Assembly: GCA_903865885.1 (NCBI GenBank)
Contig: CAIPLJ010000170.1
Location: 1-13,069, forward strand
From: an uncultured Actinomycetes bacterium
Lineage (GTDB): Bacteria; Actinomycetota; Actinomycetes; Nanopelagicales; Nanopelagicaceae
Length of the DNA: 13,069 nt
Reading direction: 5' to 3'
Part shown: positions 1-6,396 of the stretch, piece after piece
How the letters are laid out: every line of letters begins with the position of its first letter
Position numbering within the stretch: the stretch's first letter is position 1
The notes under the pieces: generated by a model
The model's input: the letters and a program-made list of their open reading frames with translations, nothing else
Database searches by the model: none
Told to the model about the DNA's origin: nothing
Made by a program: the position numbers and the translations under genes

Positions 1-561
1 GATTCAGATTACGATCGCGAAAAACTACAAGAGCGCCTAGCTAAGTTAGCTGGCGGCGTTGCTGTTATTAAGGCAGGCGCGGCTACCGAAGTTGAACTTA
101 AAGAGCGCAAGCACCGCATCGAAGATGCAGTACGTAACGCAAAGGCTGCAGTAGAAGAAGGAATTGTCGCCGGTGGTGGCGTTGCACTTCTTCAGGCAGC
201 AACTGCAGCATTTAAGAAGCTTAAGCTCGAGGGCGATGAAGCAACTGGTGCAAAGATTGTTGAAGTATCCATCGAAGCGCCACTCAAGCAGATTGCAGTC
301 AACGCTGGTCTTGAAGGTGGAGTTGTTGTCGAGAAGGTTCGTAATCTCGCAGCAGGTTTTGGTCTGAATGCTGCAACTGGAGAATATGTAGACATGATTA
401 AGGCTGGCATCATCGATCCAGCTAAGGTCACACGTTCTGCACTTCAGAATGCAGCATCAATTGCAGCTTTGTTTATTACAACAGAGGCTGTCATTACAGA
501 TAAGCCAGAACCAAAGAGTTCTTCACCAATGCCTCAGGGCGGCGGAGACATGGACTTCTAA
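1..561 (+). CDS. groEL: Chaperonin GroEL (60 kDa), C-terminal 186 residues; 5' end outside window
   Basis: GroEL forms the double-ring ATP-driven folding chamber that works with GroES in the cytoplasm. The frame is open from base 1 to a TAA at 559-561 and gives the last third of the protein. Recognisable landmarks are the ERLAKLAGGVAVIKAGAATE stretch, then the KERKHRIEDAVRNAKAAVEE helix and the GIVAGGGVALL segment of the intermediate and equatorial domains, then GEYVDMIKAGIIDPAKVTR near the end. The protein closes with a short GGGDMDF tail. Many actinobacteria carry two GroELs, and the His-rich tail of the GroEL1 type is absent here, so this resembles the housekeeping GroEL2 type (inference). 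A hairpin terminator follows 18 bases after the stop, so groEL ends its transcript here. The N-terminus, the promoter and any CIRCE element lie outside the window. Confidence 0.97.
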   Translation, partial: DSDYDREKLQERLAKLAGGVAVIKAGAATEVELKERKHRIEDAVRNAKAAVEEGIVAGGGVALLQAATAAFKKLKLEGDEATGAKIVEVSIEAPLKQIAVNAGLEGGVVVEKVRNLAAGFGLNAATGEYVDMIKAGIIDPAKVTRSALQNAASIAALFITTEAVITDKPEPKSSSPMPQGGGDMDF

Positions 562-579
562 GCACGCGTAAAAAGTTAT

Positions 580-620
580 AGAAGGCCCTCGAGATTAACG
601 TCTCGGGGGCCTTCTGCTTT
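580..620 (+). terminator. Intrinsic terminator of groEL
   Basis: Bases 580-594 (AGAAGGCCCTCGAGA) pair with 601-615 (TCTCGGGGGCCTTCT) in a 15-bp stem containing one G-U pair. The loop is TTAACG. Only a short T stretch (GCTTT) follows, so the tail is weak although the stem is strong. The stem is nearly symmetric, but no minus-strand gene ends here, so it serves groEL. Confidence 0.88.
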
Positions 621-625
621 ACGAT
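620..625 (+). promoter_or_regulatory. Candidate -10 box (TACGAT) of a leaderless DUF3027 transcript
   Basis: TACGAT fits the actinobacterial TAnnnT -10 consensus. It ends exactly six bases before the A of the ATG at 632, so the start codon itself would be the transcription start. No Shine-Dalgarno sequence is present in the 11 bases between the groEL terminator and the ATG. A loose -35 match (TTAACG, 595-600, spacer 19) would fall in the terminator loop. This is an inference from spacing. Confidence 0.45.
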
Positions 626-631
626 TAGAAA

Positions 632-1294
632 ATGAAGACTTTTGATGCACAGACCGTTGCACGCGATGCCGCTTTGGCAGATGCGGAATTTGCGACACAG
701 GTCGGCGACTTTGTCTCGGTCGATTACGATGATGAAAATCGCGTAGCAACGTATTTATTTATTGCCAATATCGATGGTTACCGCGGATGGCGCTGGTGCA
801 TCACCGTTGCAAAAGTTGATGAGGATGCAACACCAACTATCTGTGATGTAGTCATCTTGCCTGGCCCTGATTCGCTTCTTGCACCAGACCACATTCCATA
901 TATGGAACGTATCCTTCCTGAAGATATTCAACCTGGCGTCATTGTTCCAAGCGTTCTCGAAGATACTCGTTTAGTTCCTGGTATCAACGCACTTGCACAA
1001 GATGAAGGCTTAGATGCCACTGAAGTATTTGATTTAGGTTTGATGCGCCCACGAGTTCTTTCAATCGAAGGTCGCGATCAAGCAAGTAAGCGTTGGTACA
1101 CAGGCGATCGCGGACCCAATACTCCGCTTGCACAAGGTGCACCAAAGCCATGTTCATCATGCGGTTTCTTCATTCCTATCGCTGGCTCACTTCGATCATC
1201 ATTTGGTGTCTGCGCAAATGCGATTGCACCCGATGATGCACGCGTAGTTTCCGTCGACCACGGCTGCGGTGCGCATAGCGAAGCGACCTTGTGA
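632..1294 (+). CDS. DUF3027 family protein with C-terminal four-cysteine motif
   Basis: This 220-residue protein matches, from memory, the actinobacterial DUF3027 family, whose function is unknown to me. Diagnostic segments are GYRGWRW (49-55), DVVILPGPDSLLAP (72-85), the PGVIVP and DTRLVPG region (101-117) and a cysteine-rich C-terminus. Cys174, Cys177, Cys194 and Cys212, with His210 and His215 nearby, form a CxxC-x16-C-x17-C pattern that probably binds zinc (inference). There is no signal peptide or membrane segment, so it is cytoplasmic. It sits between groEL and a cold-shock gene, and I recall the DUF3027/cold-shock neighbourhood from other actinobacteria. The ATG at 632 was chosen because it lies just past the groEL terminator and six bases after a TACGAT box. 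The C-terminal codons are repeated in frame after the stop (see the repeat at 1275-1330). Confidence 0.85.
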   Translation: MKTFDAQTVARDAALADAEFATQVGDFVSVDYDDENRVATYLFIANIDGYRGWRWCITVAKVDEDATPTICDVVILPGPDSLLAPDHIPYMERILPEDIQPGVIVPSVLEDTRLVPGINALAQDEGLDATEVFDLGLMRPRVLSIEGRDQASKRWYTGDRGPNTPLAQGAPKPCSSCGFFIPIAGSLRSSFGVCANAIAPDDARVVSVDHGCGAHSEATL

Positions 1295-1330
1295 AGCCGA
1301 GCAAATAGGAATAGCGAAGCGACGCTTTAA
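1275..1330 (+). repeat. 36-base-spaced direct repeat duplicating the DUF3027 C-terminal tail in frame
   Basis: The 13-mer ATAGCGAAGCGAC occurs at 1275-1287 and again, exactly, at 1311-1323, with start points 36 bases (12 codons) apart. In the DUF3027 frame the first copy encodes SEATL followed by TGA. After six intervening sense codons the second copy encodes SEATL followed by TAA (1328-1330). The rest of the 157-base gap up to the cold-shock start holds no gene that I can support. It contains only an eight-codon ORF (1413-1439) whose TAA overlaps the cold-shock Shine-Dalgarno. Confidence 0.7.
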
Positions 1331-1437
1331 CCCAATTCACGCTTAAAACCCCGTAGCAAGGTAAGTGCTTTCTGCGATAAATTAGCCCCCTGTCCGAATC
1401 CCCCCGGCTCGCATGATTAAACGAGTACCGCAAATTT

Positions 1438-1443
1438 AAGGAG
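1438..1443 (+). promoter_or_regulatory. Shine-Dalgarno AAGGAG for the cold-shock gene
   Basis: AAGGAG lies eight bases before the ATG at 1452, which fixes that start. Upstream, CATGATTAA (1412-1420) resembles TATGATTAA (11070-11078) ahead of the helicase and could be a -10 region, but I see no convincing -35. Confidence 0.8.
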
Positions 1444-1451
1444 TAAGTGCA

Positions 1452-1835
1452 ATGCCTACAGGAAAAGTTAAATGGTTTTCCCTTGAAAAAGGTTTTGGCT
1501 TCATTGCATCTGATGAGGGCGAAGATGTTTATCTCGCATCATCAGCACTTCCTGAAGGTGTCTCAACAGTAAAGCCTGGCACCAAGCTCGAGTTCTCTGT
1601 GATTGATTCACGTAAGGGACCACAAGCAATGTCAGTGCATATCGTTGATGCACCAGTTTCTCTTGCAGAAAATTCACGCGTTAACAGCGATGATCTTGCA
1701 GCAATGATTGAAGACACCATCAAGATCTTAGATCGCGTTGGAAATGGACTTCGTCAAGGACGCCATCCATCAGGTGCTGAAGCAGAGCGCCTTGGTCGCG
1801 TTCTTCGCGGAATCGCTTCTCAGCTAGAAGCTTAA
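1452..1835 (+). CDS. Cold-shock domain protein with 60-residue C-terminal extension (CspB type)
   Basis: This is a nucleic-acid-binding protein expected to melt RNA secondary structure or act as an anti-terminator. Residues 1-67 form the cold-shock OB fold. RNP1 is intact as KGFGFI (13-18), preceded by GKVKWF (4-9). RNP2 is divergent: DVYLASSAL (25-33) replaces the classical VFVHxSAI, so the usual RNA-stacking Phe and His are Tyr/Leu and Ala. Residues 68-127 are an added helical, charged segment (MIEDTIKILDRVG, then EAERLGRVLRGIASQLEA), making the protein about twice the length of E. coli CspA. I recall actinobacterial CspB proteins of this length and with a similarly altered RNP2, so this is probably a subfamily trait. 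The start has a good Shine-Dalgarno. The stop (1833-1835) interlocks with the stop of the opposite gene in a TTAA, leaving no room for a terminator. Confidence 0.93.
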   Translation: MPTGKVKWFSLEKGFGFIASDEGEDVYLASSALPEGVSTVKPGTKLEFSVIDSRKGPQAMSVHIVDAPVSLAENSRVNSDDLAAMIEDTIKILDRVGNGLRQGRHPSGAEAERLGRVLRGIASQLEA

Positions 1836-2029
1836 ATACCGCTACGGCGTGATCGTCGTATCGAGTATCGAATACCTATCGCACCCAATACTGCGCCTAA
1901 TACGCATGTCCAAATGATTTTGGACTGTGCGCCTGCTGCAATTGCAACGACACCTGCTGCGAGCCAGCAGATAGAGCCGATAGCGATTAGAGTGACTACT
2001 GATTTAATATTTGAATTTCTTCCAGCCAT
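1832..2029 (-). CDS. Small two-helix membrane protein, DUF2530-like
   Basis: This is a 65-residue protein of unknown function. A short basic N-terminus (MAGRNSNIKS) is followed by two membrane helices, about residues 10-32 and 38-54, and a basic tail (RYSIRRSRRSGI). The IIWTCVLGAVLGAIGIRY segment resembles the W-WTC-x-G-x-GxxG-Y pattern that I associate with the actinobacterial DUF2530 family. I chose the ATG at 2027-2029 over in-frame starts reaching back to 2188 because those would lie inside the divergent MFS gene and add residues without membrane character. This ATG also has a TACTCT box exactly six bases upstream. Its stop shares the TTAA at 1832-1835 with the cold-shock gene. It may be an inner-membrane accessory factor, but nothing in the sequence tells its role. 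Confidence 0.68.
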   Translation of the reverse strand: MAGRNSNIKSVVTLIAIGSICWLAAGVVAIAAGAQSKIIWTCVLGAVLGAIGIRYSIRRSRRSGI

Positions 2030-2035
2030 AAGAGA

Positions 2036-2041
2036 AGAGTA
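2036..2041 (-). promoter_or_regulatory. Candidate -10 box (TACTCT) for leaderless DUF2530 gene
   Basis: On the minus strand TACTCT is followed by six bases (TCTCTT) and then the ATG at 2029. There is no Shine-Dalgarno. The box fills half of the 12-base gap between the two divergent start codons, so its -35 region would lie inside the MFS gene. This is a spacing-based inference. Confidence 0.38.
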
Positions 2042-3301
2042 ATGCGCATTAAGGTCAATGAGAACGGAAACTGGCGCTCGTTTCGCCATCGCAACTTCCG
2101 TATCCTCTATCCAGCAAATGCCATGTCCAATATCGGAACATGGGCACAGCGCGTTGCACAGGATTGGCTCGTACTCGAACTTACCCATAACAACGGAACA
2201 TATTTAGGACTTGTTACTGCAATTCAATTTGCGCCAGTGCTCATCTTTAGTCTGCAAGGTGGCGCAATGGCAGATCGCGTCGATAAGCGAAAGTTATTGA
2301 TCTGGACAAATATTGTTGCAGCCCTTGCCTGCTACACACTCGGAATCCTTGTCGTTACCCATCACATCAAGTTGTGGCATGTCTTTGCATGTGCAGCAGT
2401 CCTGGGAATTTCATCAGCAATCGATGCACCCATTCGTCAGAGCTTTACCGCTGAAATTGTGGGACATTCTGATGTTGCAAATGCAGTCAGCCTTAACTCT
2501 GCAAATTTCAATGCTGGTCGCCTCATTGGACCTGCCCTTTCTGGCTTTCTCATCGCTCGCTTTAGTACAGGGCCTTCATTTCTGATAAATGCAACTACCT
2601 ATCTCTTTGTCATACTTTCGCTTCTCTTTATGCGCCCTTCTGATTTCTTTATTCAGAAGAAGGAAGAGACTCTCGGAACAATTCGTGAAGGTCTTCGTTA
2701 TGCACTTGCTAGACCTGATCTCTACGTTGTCATGTTACTTGTCTTCTTTGCCGCAACATTTGGACTCAACTTTCAAATCTTTAATGCACTGATGGCCACA
2801 AAAGAGTTTGGTAAAGGCCCTGCCTCCTATGGTCTGCTTGGAACATTTATCGCAGTGGGCTCACTTACTGGCGCGCTCTTAAGTGCGCGCCTTGAACGGC
2901 TGCGCGATGCAAAGCTTGTGATGCGCCTTGGCATCTGGTTCTCCATTGTTGTCATGGTCTTATCTGTGATGCCCACCTATACCTGGTATTCAATGTGGTT
3001 ACCAGTCTGCGGAATATCTGCGCTGACAATGTTGATTAGCGCCAATTCCTATGTGCAAGTCAATAGCGATCCTGCTGTGCGCGGACGCGTTATGGGAATT
3101 TATATGTTGATCTTTATGGGTGGAACACCATTTGGTTCACTACTCATCGGGTATCTAACCGAGACTGTGGGAGTACGCGAAACGATTGCACTCTGTGGTG
3201 GGTTCTCGCTATTAATGTGCATACTTATTTGGATCTTCTTTAAAAAGAAAGTGGAACGACCAGCAGATCTTCGAGTCTCTAGCGTCCTAAGAACACAATA
3301 A
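2042..3301 (+). CDS. MFS transporter, EntS/MFS_3-like exporter family
   Basis: This 419-residue inner-membrane protein has the 12-helix major facilitator layout. The N-terminal signature FRHRNFRILYPANAMSN with GTWAQRVAQDWLVLELT (33-49) is typical of the MFS_3 group, which includes the enterobactin exporter EntS and many putative drug or metabolite exporters. Motif A between helices 2 and 3 reads GAMADRVDKRKLL (74-86). DAPIRQSF (128-135) and RGRVMGIYM (347-355) are further family positions. A basic cytoplasmic loop (about 199-222) separates the two halves. The substrate cannot be read from sequence. The ATG at 2042 starts just before the conserved N-terminal segment, with only a weak purine-rich AGAGAAGAG upstream. 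The last 23 bases overlap the small minus-strand ORF at 3279-3371. Confidence 0.9.
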   Translation: MRIKVNENGNWRSFRHRNFRILYPANAMSNIGTWAQRVAQDWLVLELTHNNGTYLGLVTAIQFAPVLIFSLQGGAMADRVDKRKLLIWTNIVAALACYTLGILVVTHHIKLWHVFACAAVLGISSAIDAPIRQSFTAEIVGHSDVANAVSLNSANFNAGRLIGPALSGFLIARFSTGPSFLINATTYLFVILSLLFMRPSDFFIQKKEETLGTIREGLRYALARPDLYVVMLLVFFAATFGLNFQIFNALMATKEFGKGPASYGLLGTFIAVGSLTGALLSARLERLRDAKLVMRLGIWFSIVVMVLSVMPTYTWYSMWLPVCGISALTMLISANSYVQVNSDPAVRGRVMGIYMLIFMGGTPFGSLLIGYLTETVGVRETIALCGGFSLLMCILIWIFFKKKVERPADLRVSSVLRTQ

Positions 3302-3371
3302 GAACGAGGCCAATAAGGGTCAGAGCTGTGACTAGGCGACGACTCTTAAAGTTCACTGTTCTCCTCGACAT
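3279..3371 (-). CDS. Putative 30-residue single-helix membrane peptide, coupled to the MFS gene
   Basis: This ORF has not been recognised as a known family. It reads MSRRTVNFKSRR and then a hydrophobic run, LVTALTLIGLVLIVFLG, ending in Arg and TAG. An arginine-rich N-terminus followed by one 17-residue helix fits a small inner-membrane peptide with its N-terminus in the cytoplasm. It overlaps the 3' end of the MFS gene at 3346-4509 by 26 bases in another frame. A second possible start, GTG at 3356, has GAGGAG four bases upstream and would give 25 residues. The 3' end overlaps the convergent MFS gene by 23 bases. Translational coupling at the end of the pdxH-serC-MFS operon is plausible, but chance is not excluded for so short a frame. 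Confidence 0.45.
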   Translation of the reverse strand: MSRRTVNFKSRRLVTALTLIGLVLIVFLGR

Positions 3372-4509
3372 GCGCGGGTACGAACTGCACTACTAAGAAG
3401 GCTACCGCCATTAATACAGGAACCATGATGTATGCGCGAGAAATTCCAAGGTGATCACCTAAAACGCCAAGTAAGAATGGCGCTCCACCAATAGCGATAC
3501 CTGCAGCAAGTGAACTCTTACCGATAGCTAAATCTGGGCGATGATCGCTCAGGCCAATGAGGCGAAGAGATGCAAGTGCGAATTGGCTTGAGATGCCAAG
3601 GCCAGCGACAAAGAGCGAGAAGAAACTTACGAGAAGATTGTGTGAGAACCAGAGCACTGAGAATCCTACGAATTGAAGTGCAATGATGAACTTGAGTTGT
3701 GTATCTAAGTGACGGCCCTTCAAAATCTTTCCCCAGTACCAGCGACCAAGTCCCATGCCAGTACCTAACGCTGCGATAACAAGTGTTGAAATTGCCGGTG
3801 ATGCATGAGTGCGATCAATGACAAGGGCTGCAGCCCAGAATGATGTAGCGAACTCACTCGAGATACATGCAACATAACCAACCCATGCAAGCCAGAAAGA
3901 TCGCGAAAGTTTTCCACTTTGTGGACCATCTTCACTTGGTACATGTTCTTCTGGATTCTTATCGCGCATGACGAAGAAGAGATAAGCAGCAAGAGGCAGG
4001 ATCAGTAAAATTCCGAAACGCCATAGATCTCGATAGGACTCGGCGATAGTTCCTACAACGAGTGTGCCGCTGACATAACCAACAGATGCCATGGCATTTG
4101 CTTGCGTTACTGCAATGGGTGCCAATTTTCCATAGTGGCCATTCATGGAAGTCATAAAGTTATTAATGATTGTTGAAATACCAAAGCCGGTAACTAAAGT
4201 GGCTCCAATCGTGATTGGAACAGCTGATGCAGCAACGAAGGAAACTAAACCAGTTGAGAAAATTCCCAAACCGATCCAACCAGTCTTTGCGCGACCAAAG
4301 CGATGTGCGAGTCGAGGATTGGCAAGGCCTGCAATGATGGATGCAAGGCCAAGTGCTGTTCCGTGCAGCCCTGCAATTGTGAGCGAAGTACCTTGATCAG
4401 CGCGCAGAAGTGGTTGTGAAGGGCCGAAGCTACCGAGAAAGAAGTTAACGACAACTGTCTGAAGTGCGATAGTCCAGAAAAACTTATCGCGCTTTATTAC
4501 TTGTGGCAT
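3346..4509 (-). CDS. MFS transporter, substrate unknown
   Basis: This is a 387-residue major facilitator protein with about twelve membrane helices and a central charged loop (residues about 186-200, KNPEEHVPSEDGPQSGK). The loop between helices 2 and 3 carries a degenerate motif A, NPRLAHRFGRAKTG (64-77), with the expected glycine and basic residues. It is not close to the exporter at 2042-3301, because the N-terminal signature of that group is missing. Its ATG (4507-4509) shares one base with the serC stop (TAATG), so translation is very probably coupled to serC. It has no promoter or Shine-Dalgarno of its own that I can see. Linkage to serC and pdxH suggests export or import of an amino acid or vitamer, but that is only a guess by association. 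Confidence 0.87.
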   Translation of the reverse strand: MPQVIKRDKFFWTIALQTVVVNFFLGSFGPSQPLLRADQGTSLTIAGLHGTALGLASIIAGLANPRLAHRFGRAKTGWIGLGIFSTGLVSFVAASAVPITIGATLVTGFGISTIINNFMTSMNGHYGKLAPIAVTQANAMASVGYVSGTLVVGTIAESYRDLWRFGILLILPLAAYLFFVMRDKNPEEHVPSEDGPQSGKLSRSFWLAWVGYVACISSEFATSFWAAALVIDRTHASPAISTLVIAALGTGMGLGRWYWGKILKGRHLDTQLKFIIALQFVGFSVLWFSHNLLVSFFSLFVAGLGISSQFALASLRLIGLSDHRPDLAIGKSSLAAGIAIGGAPFLLGVLGDHLGISRAYIMVPVLMAVAFLVVQFVPAHVEENSEL

Positions 4510-5630
4510 TAGAGCGCAGATACGACGAAGTCGATAGATGCTGTGAGCGCATCGATATCAGCTGGATCGACTGCAGGAAACATTCCGATACGAAGCTGGT
4601 TCTTCCCAAGCTTGCGATATGGCTCTGTATCAACGATGCCATTGGCGCGAAGTGCTGCTGCAACTGCTGTTGCATCAATTGCATCATCAAAGTTAATTGT
4701 TGCGACAACCTTTGAACGCTGTGCAGGATCGACAACGAAAGGAGTTGTGTAGCTGGTCTTTTCAGCCCATCCATATAGGCGTGATGCTGAATCTGCGCTT
4801 CGACCTGCTGCAAACTTGAGACCACCATTGGTGTTCATCCACTTGATCTGCTCGTCCAGCAACATCAATGTGACAAGTGCTGGTGTGTTGTACGTCTGAT
4901 CAAGACGTGAATTTTCAATTGCGGTTCCGAGATCAAAGAATGCTGGGATCCAACGTCCGCTTGCTTTGATCTTCTCTGCGCGTGCAATTGCAGCTGGGCT
5001 CATGAGCGCAAGCCACAATCCACCATCGGATGCGAAAGATTTCTGTGGTGCAAAGTAATAGGTATCAAATTCTTTTGCATCGACATCTAAACCGCCTGCT
5101 GCAGATGTTGCATCGACGAGAACTAGTGCGCCATCTGTTCCTGCTGGACGCTTGATTGGCATTGCAACACCTGTTGATGTCTCGTTATGTGTCAGTGCAT
5201 AAACATCGATACCAGCTTCAGCAACGGCTGCTGGATGAGTGCCTGGTTCAGATTTAATCACTGTTGGCTCTCCAAGGAACGGTGCTTCCTTTGCAGCGGC
5301 AGCAAACTTTGATGAGAATTCGCCGAAAACTAAGTGCTGTGAGCGATCTTCAATGAGACCAAATGTTGCGATATCCCAGAATGCAGTGGAGCCACCATTG
5401 CCAAGTACAACTTCATAACCTTCAGGTAATGAGAAGAGTGAGTGAAGGCCTTCGCGAACGCTCTTTACAACGTTCTTTACAGGCTTCTGTCGGTGCGATG
5501 TTCCAAGAATGTAATCACTACCTGGCGCAGTAAGCGATGCAAGTGCTTCAGGGCGAATCTTTGATGGGCCACAACCGAAACGACCATCACGTGGCTTGAG
5601 ATTATCTGGAATAAGAATTTCTGCGCTCAT
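4509..5630 (-). CDS. serC: Phosphoserine aminotransferase
   Basis: SerC converts 3-phosphohydroxypyruvate plus glutamate to O-phosphoserine and 2-oxoglutarate, the second step of serine synthesis, in the cytoplasm with PLP. The 373-residue length and the opening (IPDNLKPRDGRFGCGPSKIR, 7-26) fit the actinobacterial SerC type. GNGGSTAFWD (77-86) is the phosphate-binding turn, Asp173 in LVDATSAAGG contacts the PLP ring nitrogen, and Lys197 in YFAPQKSFASDGG is the expected Schiff-base lysine. The gene starts nine bases after the pdxH stop and its TAA overlaps the next ATG (TAATG), so it is the middle of a tight operon. No Shine-Dalgarno precedes the ATG. Instead a TAGAAT box sits six bases upstream, so it may also have its own leaderless promoter. 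In some bacteria SerC also serves PLP synthesis, and I cannot tell whether it does here. Confidence 0.95.
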   Translation of the reverse strand: MSAEILIPDNLKPRDGRFGCGPSKIRPEALASLTAPGSDYILGTSHRQKPVKNVVKSVREGLHSLFSLPEGYEVVLGNGGSTAFWDIATFGLIEDRSQHLVFGEFSSKFAAAAKEAPFLGEPTVIKSEPGTHPAAVAEAGIDVYALTHNETSTGVAMPIKRPAGTDGALVLVDATSAAGGLDVDAKEFDTYYFAPQKSFASDGGLWLALMSPAAIARAEKIKASGRWIPAFFDLGTAIENSRLDQTYNTPALVTLMLLDEQIKWMNTNGGLKFAAGRSADSASRLYGWAEKTSYTTPFVVDPAQRSKVVATINFDDAIDATAVAAALRANGIVDTEPYRKLGKNQLRIGMFPAVDPADIDALTASIDFVVSAL

Positions 5631-5636
5631 CTGACA

Positions 5637-5642
5637 ATTCTA
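5637..5642 (-). promoter_or_regulatory. Candidate -10 box (TAGAAT) for a leaderless serC transcript
   Basis: TAGAAT on the minus strand is one substitution from TATAAT and ends six bases before the serC ATG. Its first three bases are the TAG stop codon of pdxH. A poor -35 candidate (TTGGGA, 5662-5667, spacer 19) lies inside pdxH. If real, serC can be expressed apart from pdxH. Confidence 0.4.
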
Positions 5643-6335
5643 CGGGTAGTACCTATGTACTTCCCAATTGGATGCGATGTTAGACCGCTCATAGCGCAAG
5701 CGATCATGCAGGCGCGAGTAACGCCCTTGCCAGAATTCAATATTGACTGGAGTGACGCGATATCCACCCCACTGTGGTGGGCATGGAACAGTTGTACCTT
5801 CGGGCCATTTTTCCGATGCGCCCTTAAATCGTTGTTCAAGTTCTTCGCGTGATGCAAGAGGGGCCGATTGCGCAGATGCCCATGCGCCAATTTGTGAAGA
5901 CCATGGACGCGTTGCAAAGTAATCTTCAGATTCTTCTCGCGAAATCTTTTCCGCGAATCCACTGATTGATATTTGTCGCTCCATCGAGTACCACGGAAAG
6001 AGCAGCGTTACTTGCGCATTTAATTCAATTGCTTGCCCTTTGCGAGATCCGTAATTGGTAAAGAATGTAAAACCACCTTGCGAAACATCTTTCAATAAGA
6101 CGGTGCGTGTAGTGATTGCATCAGCGCCGTTCTCATCGGTTCCAAGAGTTGAAAGCACCATTGCATTTGCTTCAACGATAAATGGATTGGCAGCAGCTTC
6201 GGTGAGCCATGAGTGGAAGGCGACGAAGGGATCGTTGGGTAGCGATTCAAGACCGGCCTCGCCATAGGAACGGCGCATCGCACGAATCGCATCGCGTTCG
6301 AGTTGTCCGTTGACTGGTTGGTCTTCGTGCGTCAT
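5640..6335 (-). CDS. pdxH: Pyridoxamine/pyridoxine 5'-phosphate oxidase
   Basis: PdxH uses FMN and oxygen to oxidise PNP or PMP to pyridoxal 5'-phosphate in the cytoplasm. I start it at the ATG at 6333-6335, giving 231 residues, near the E. coli length. The frame is open back to 6395, but those 20 residues do not resemble the family. In this numbering the N-terminal arm is MRRSYGEAGL (20-29), substrate and FMN contacts fall in TTRTVLLKD (75-83) and FFTNYGSRKG (91-100), and the family signature IEFWQGRYSRLHDR (199-212) is complete. The protein ends in the usual RYYP-like tail. It is the first gene of the pdxH-serC-MFS operon and is divergent from citA. An inverted repeat six bases upstream of the ATG may be its operator. 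No Shine-Dalgarno is visible. Confidence 0.94.
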   Translation of the reverse strand: MTHEDQPVNGQLERDAIRAMRRSYGEAGLESLPNDPFVAFHSWLTEAAANPFIVEANAMVLSTLGTDENGADAITTRTVLLKDVSQGGFTFFTNYGSRKGQAIELNAQVTLLFPWYSMERQISISGFAEKISREESEDYFATRPWSSQIGAWASAQSAPLASREELEQRFKGASEKWPEGTTVPCPPQWGGYRVTPVNIEFWQGRYSRLHDRLRYERSNIASNWEVHRYYP

Positions 6336-6340
6336 AGGTG

Positions 6341-6361
6341 TATCGAACCTCACTTTCGATA
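6341..6361. promoter_or_regulatory. Perfect inverted repeat upstream of pdxH, candidate operator
   Basis: TATCGAA (6341-6347) and TTCGATA (6355-6361) are exact reverse complements separated by seven bases. The repeat lies six bases upstream of the pdxH start, where a -10 element of a leaderless or short-leader transcript would be. A shorter AGGT/ACCT pair (6336-6339 and 6347-6350) overlaps it. The size and spacing suit a dimeric repressor site, though an RNA hairpin is an alternative. Confidence 0.45.
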
Positions 6362-6396
6362 TGAGTGCATCTCCGCACCGATTGGTGGCCAGCACC

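Noticed and set aside
1413..1439. Eight-codon ORF before the cold-shock gene, ending in the SD
   Set aside because: Too short to support; its ATG is better explained as part of a possible -10 region, though TAA overlapping AAGGAG was noted.
1832..2188. Longer 118-residue version of the DUF2530-like gene
   Set aside because: The extra N-terminal 53 residues lie over the start of the conserved MFS gene on the other strand and do not look like part of a membrane protein; the ATG at 2029 fits two helices and has a plausible -10 box.
6336..6395. 20-residue N-terminal extension of PdxH
   Set aside because: The residues do not resemble the family, they cover the inverted repeat, and the ATG at 6335 gives a normal length.
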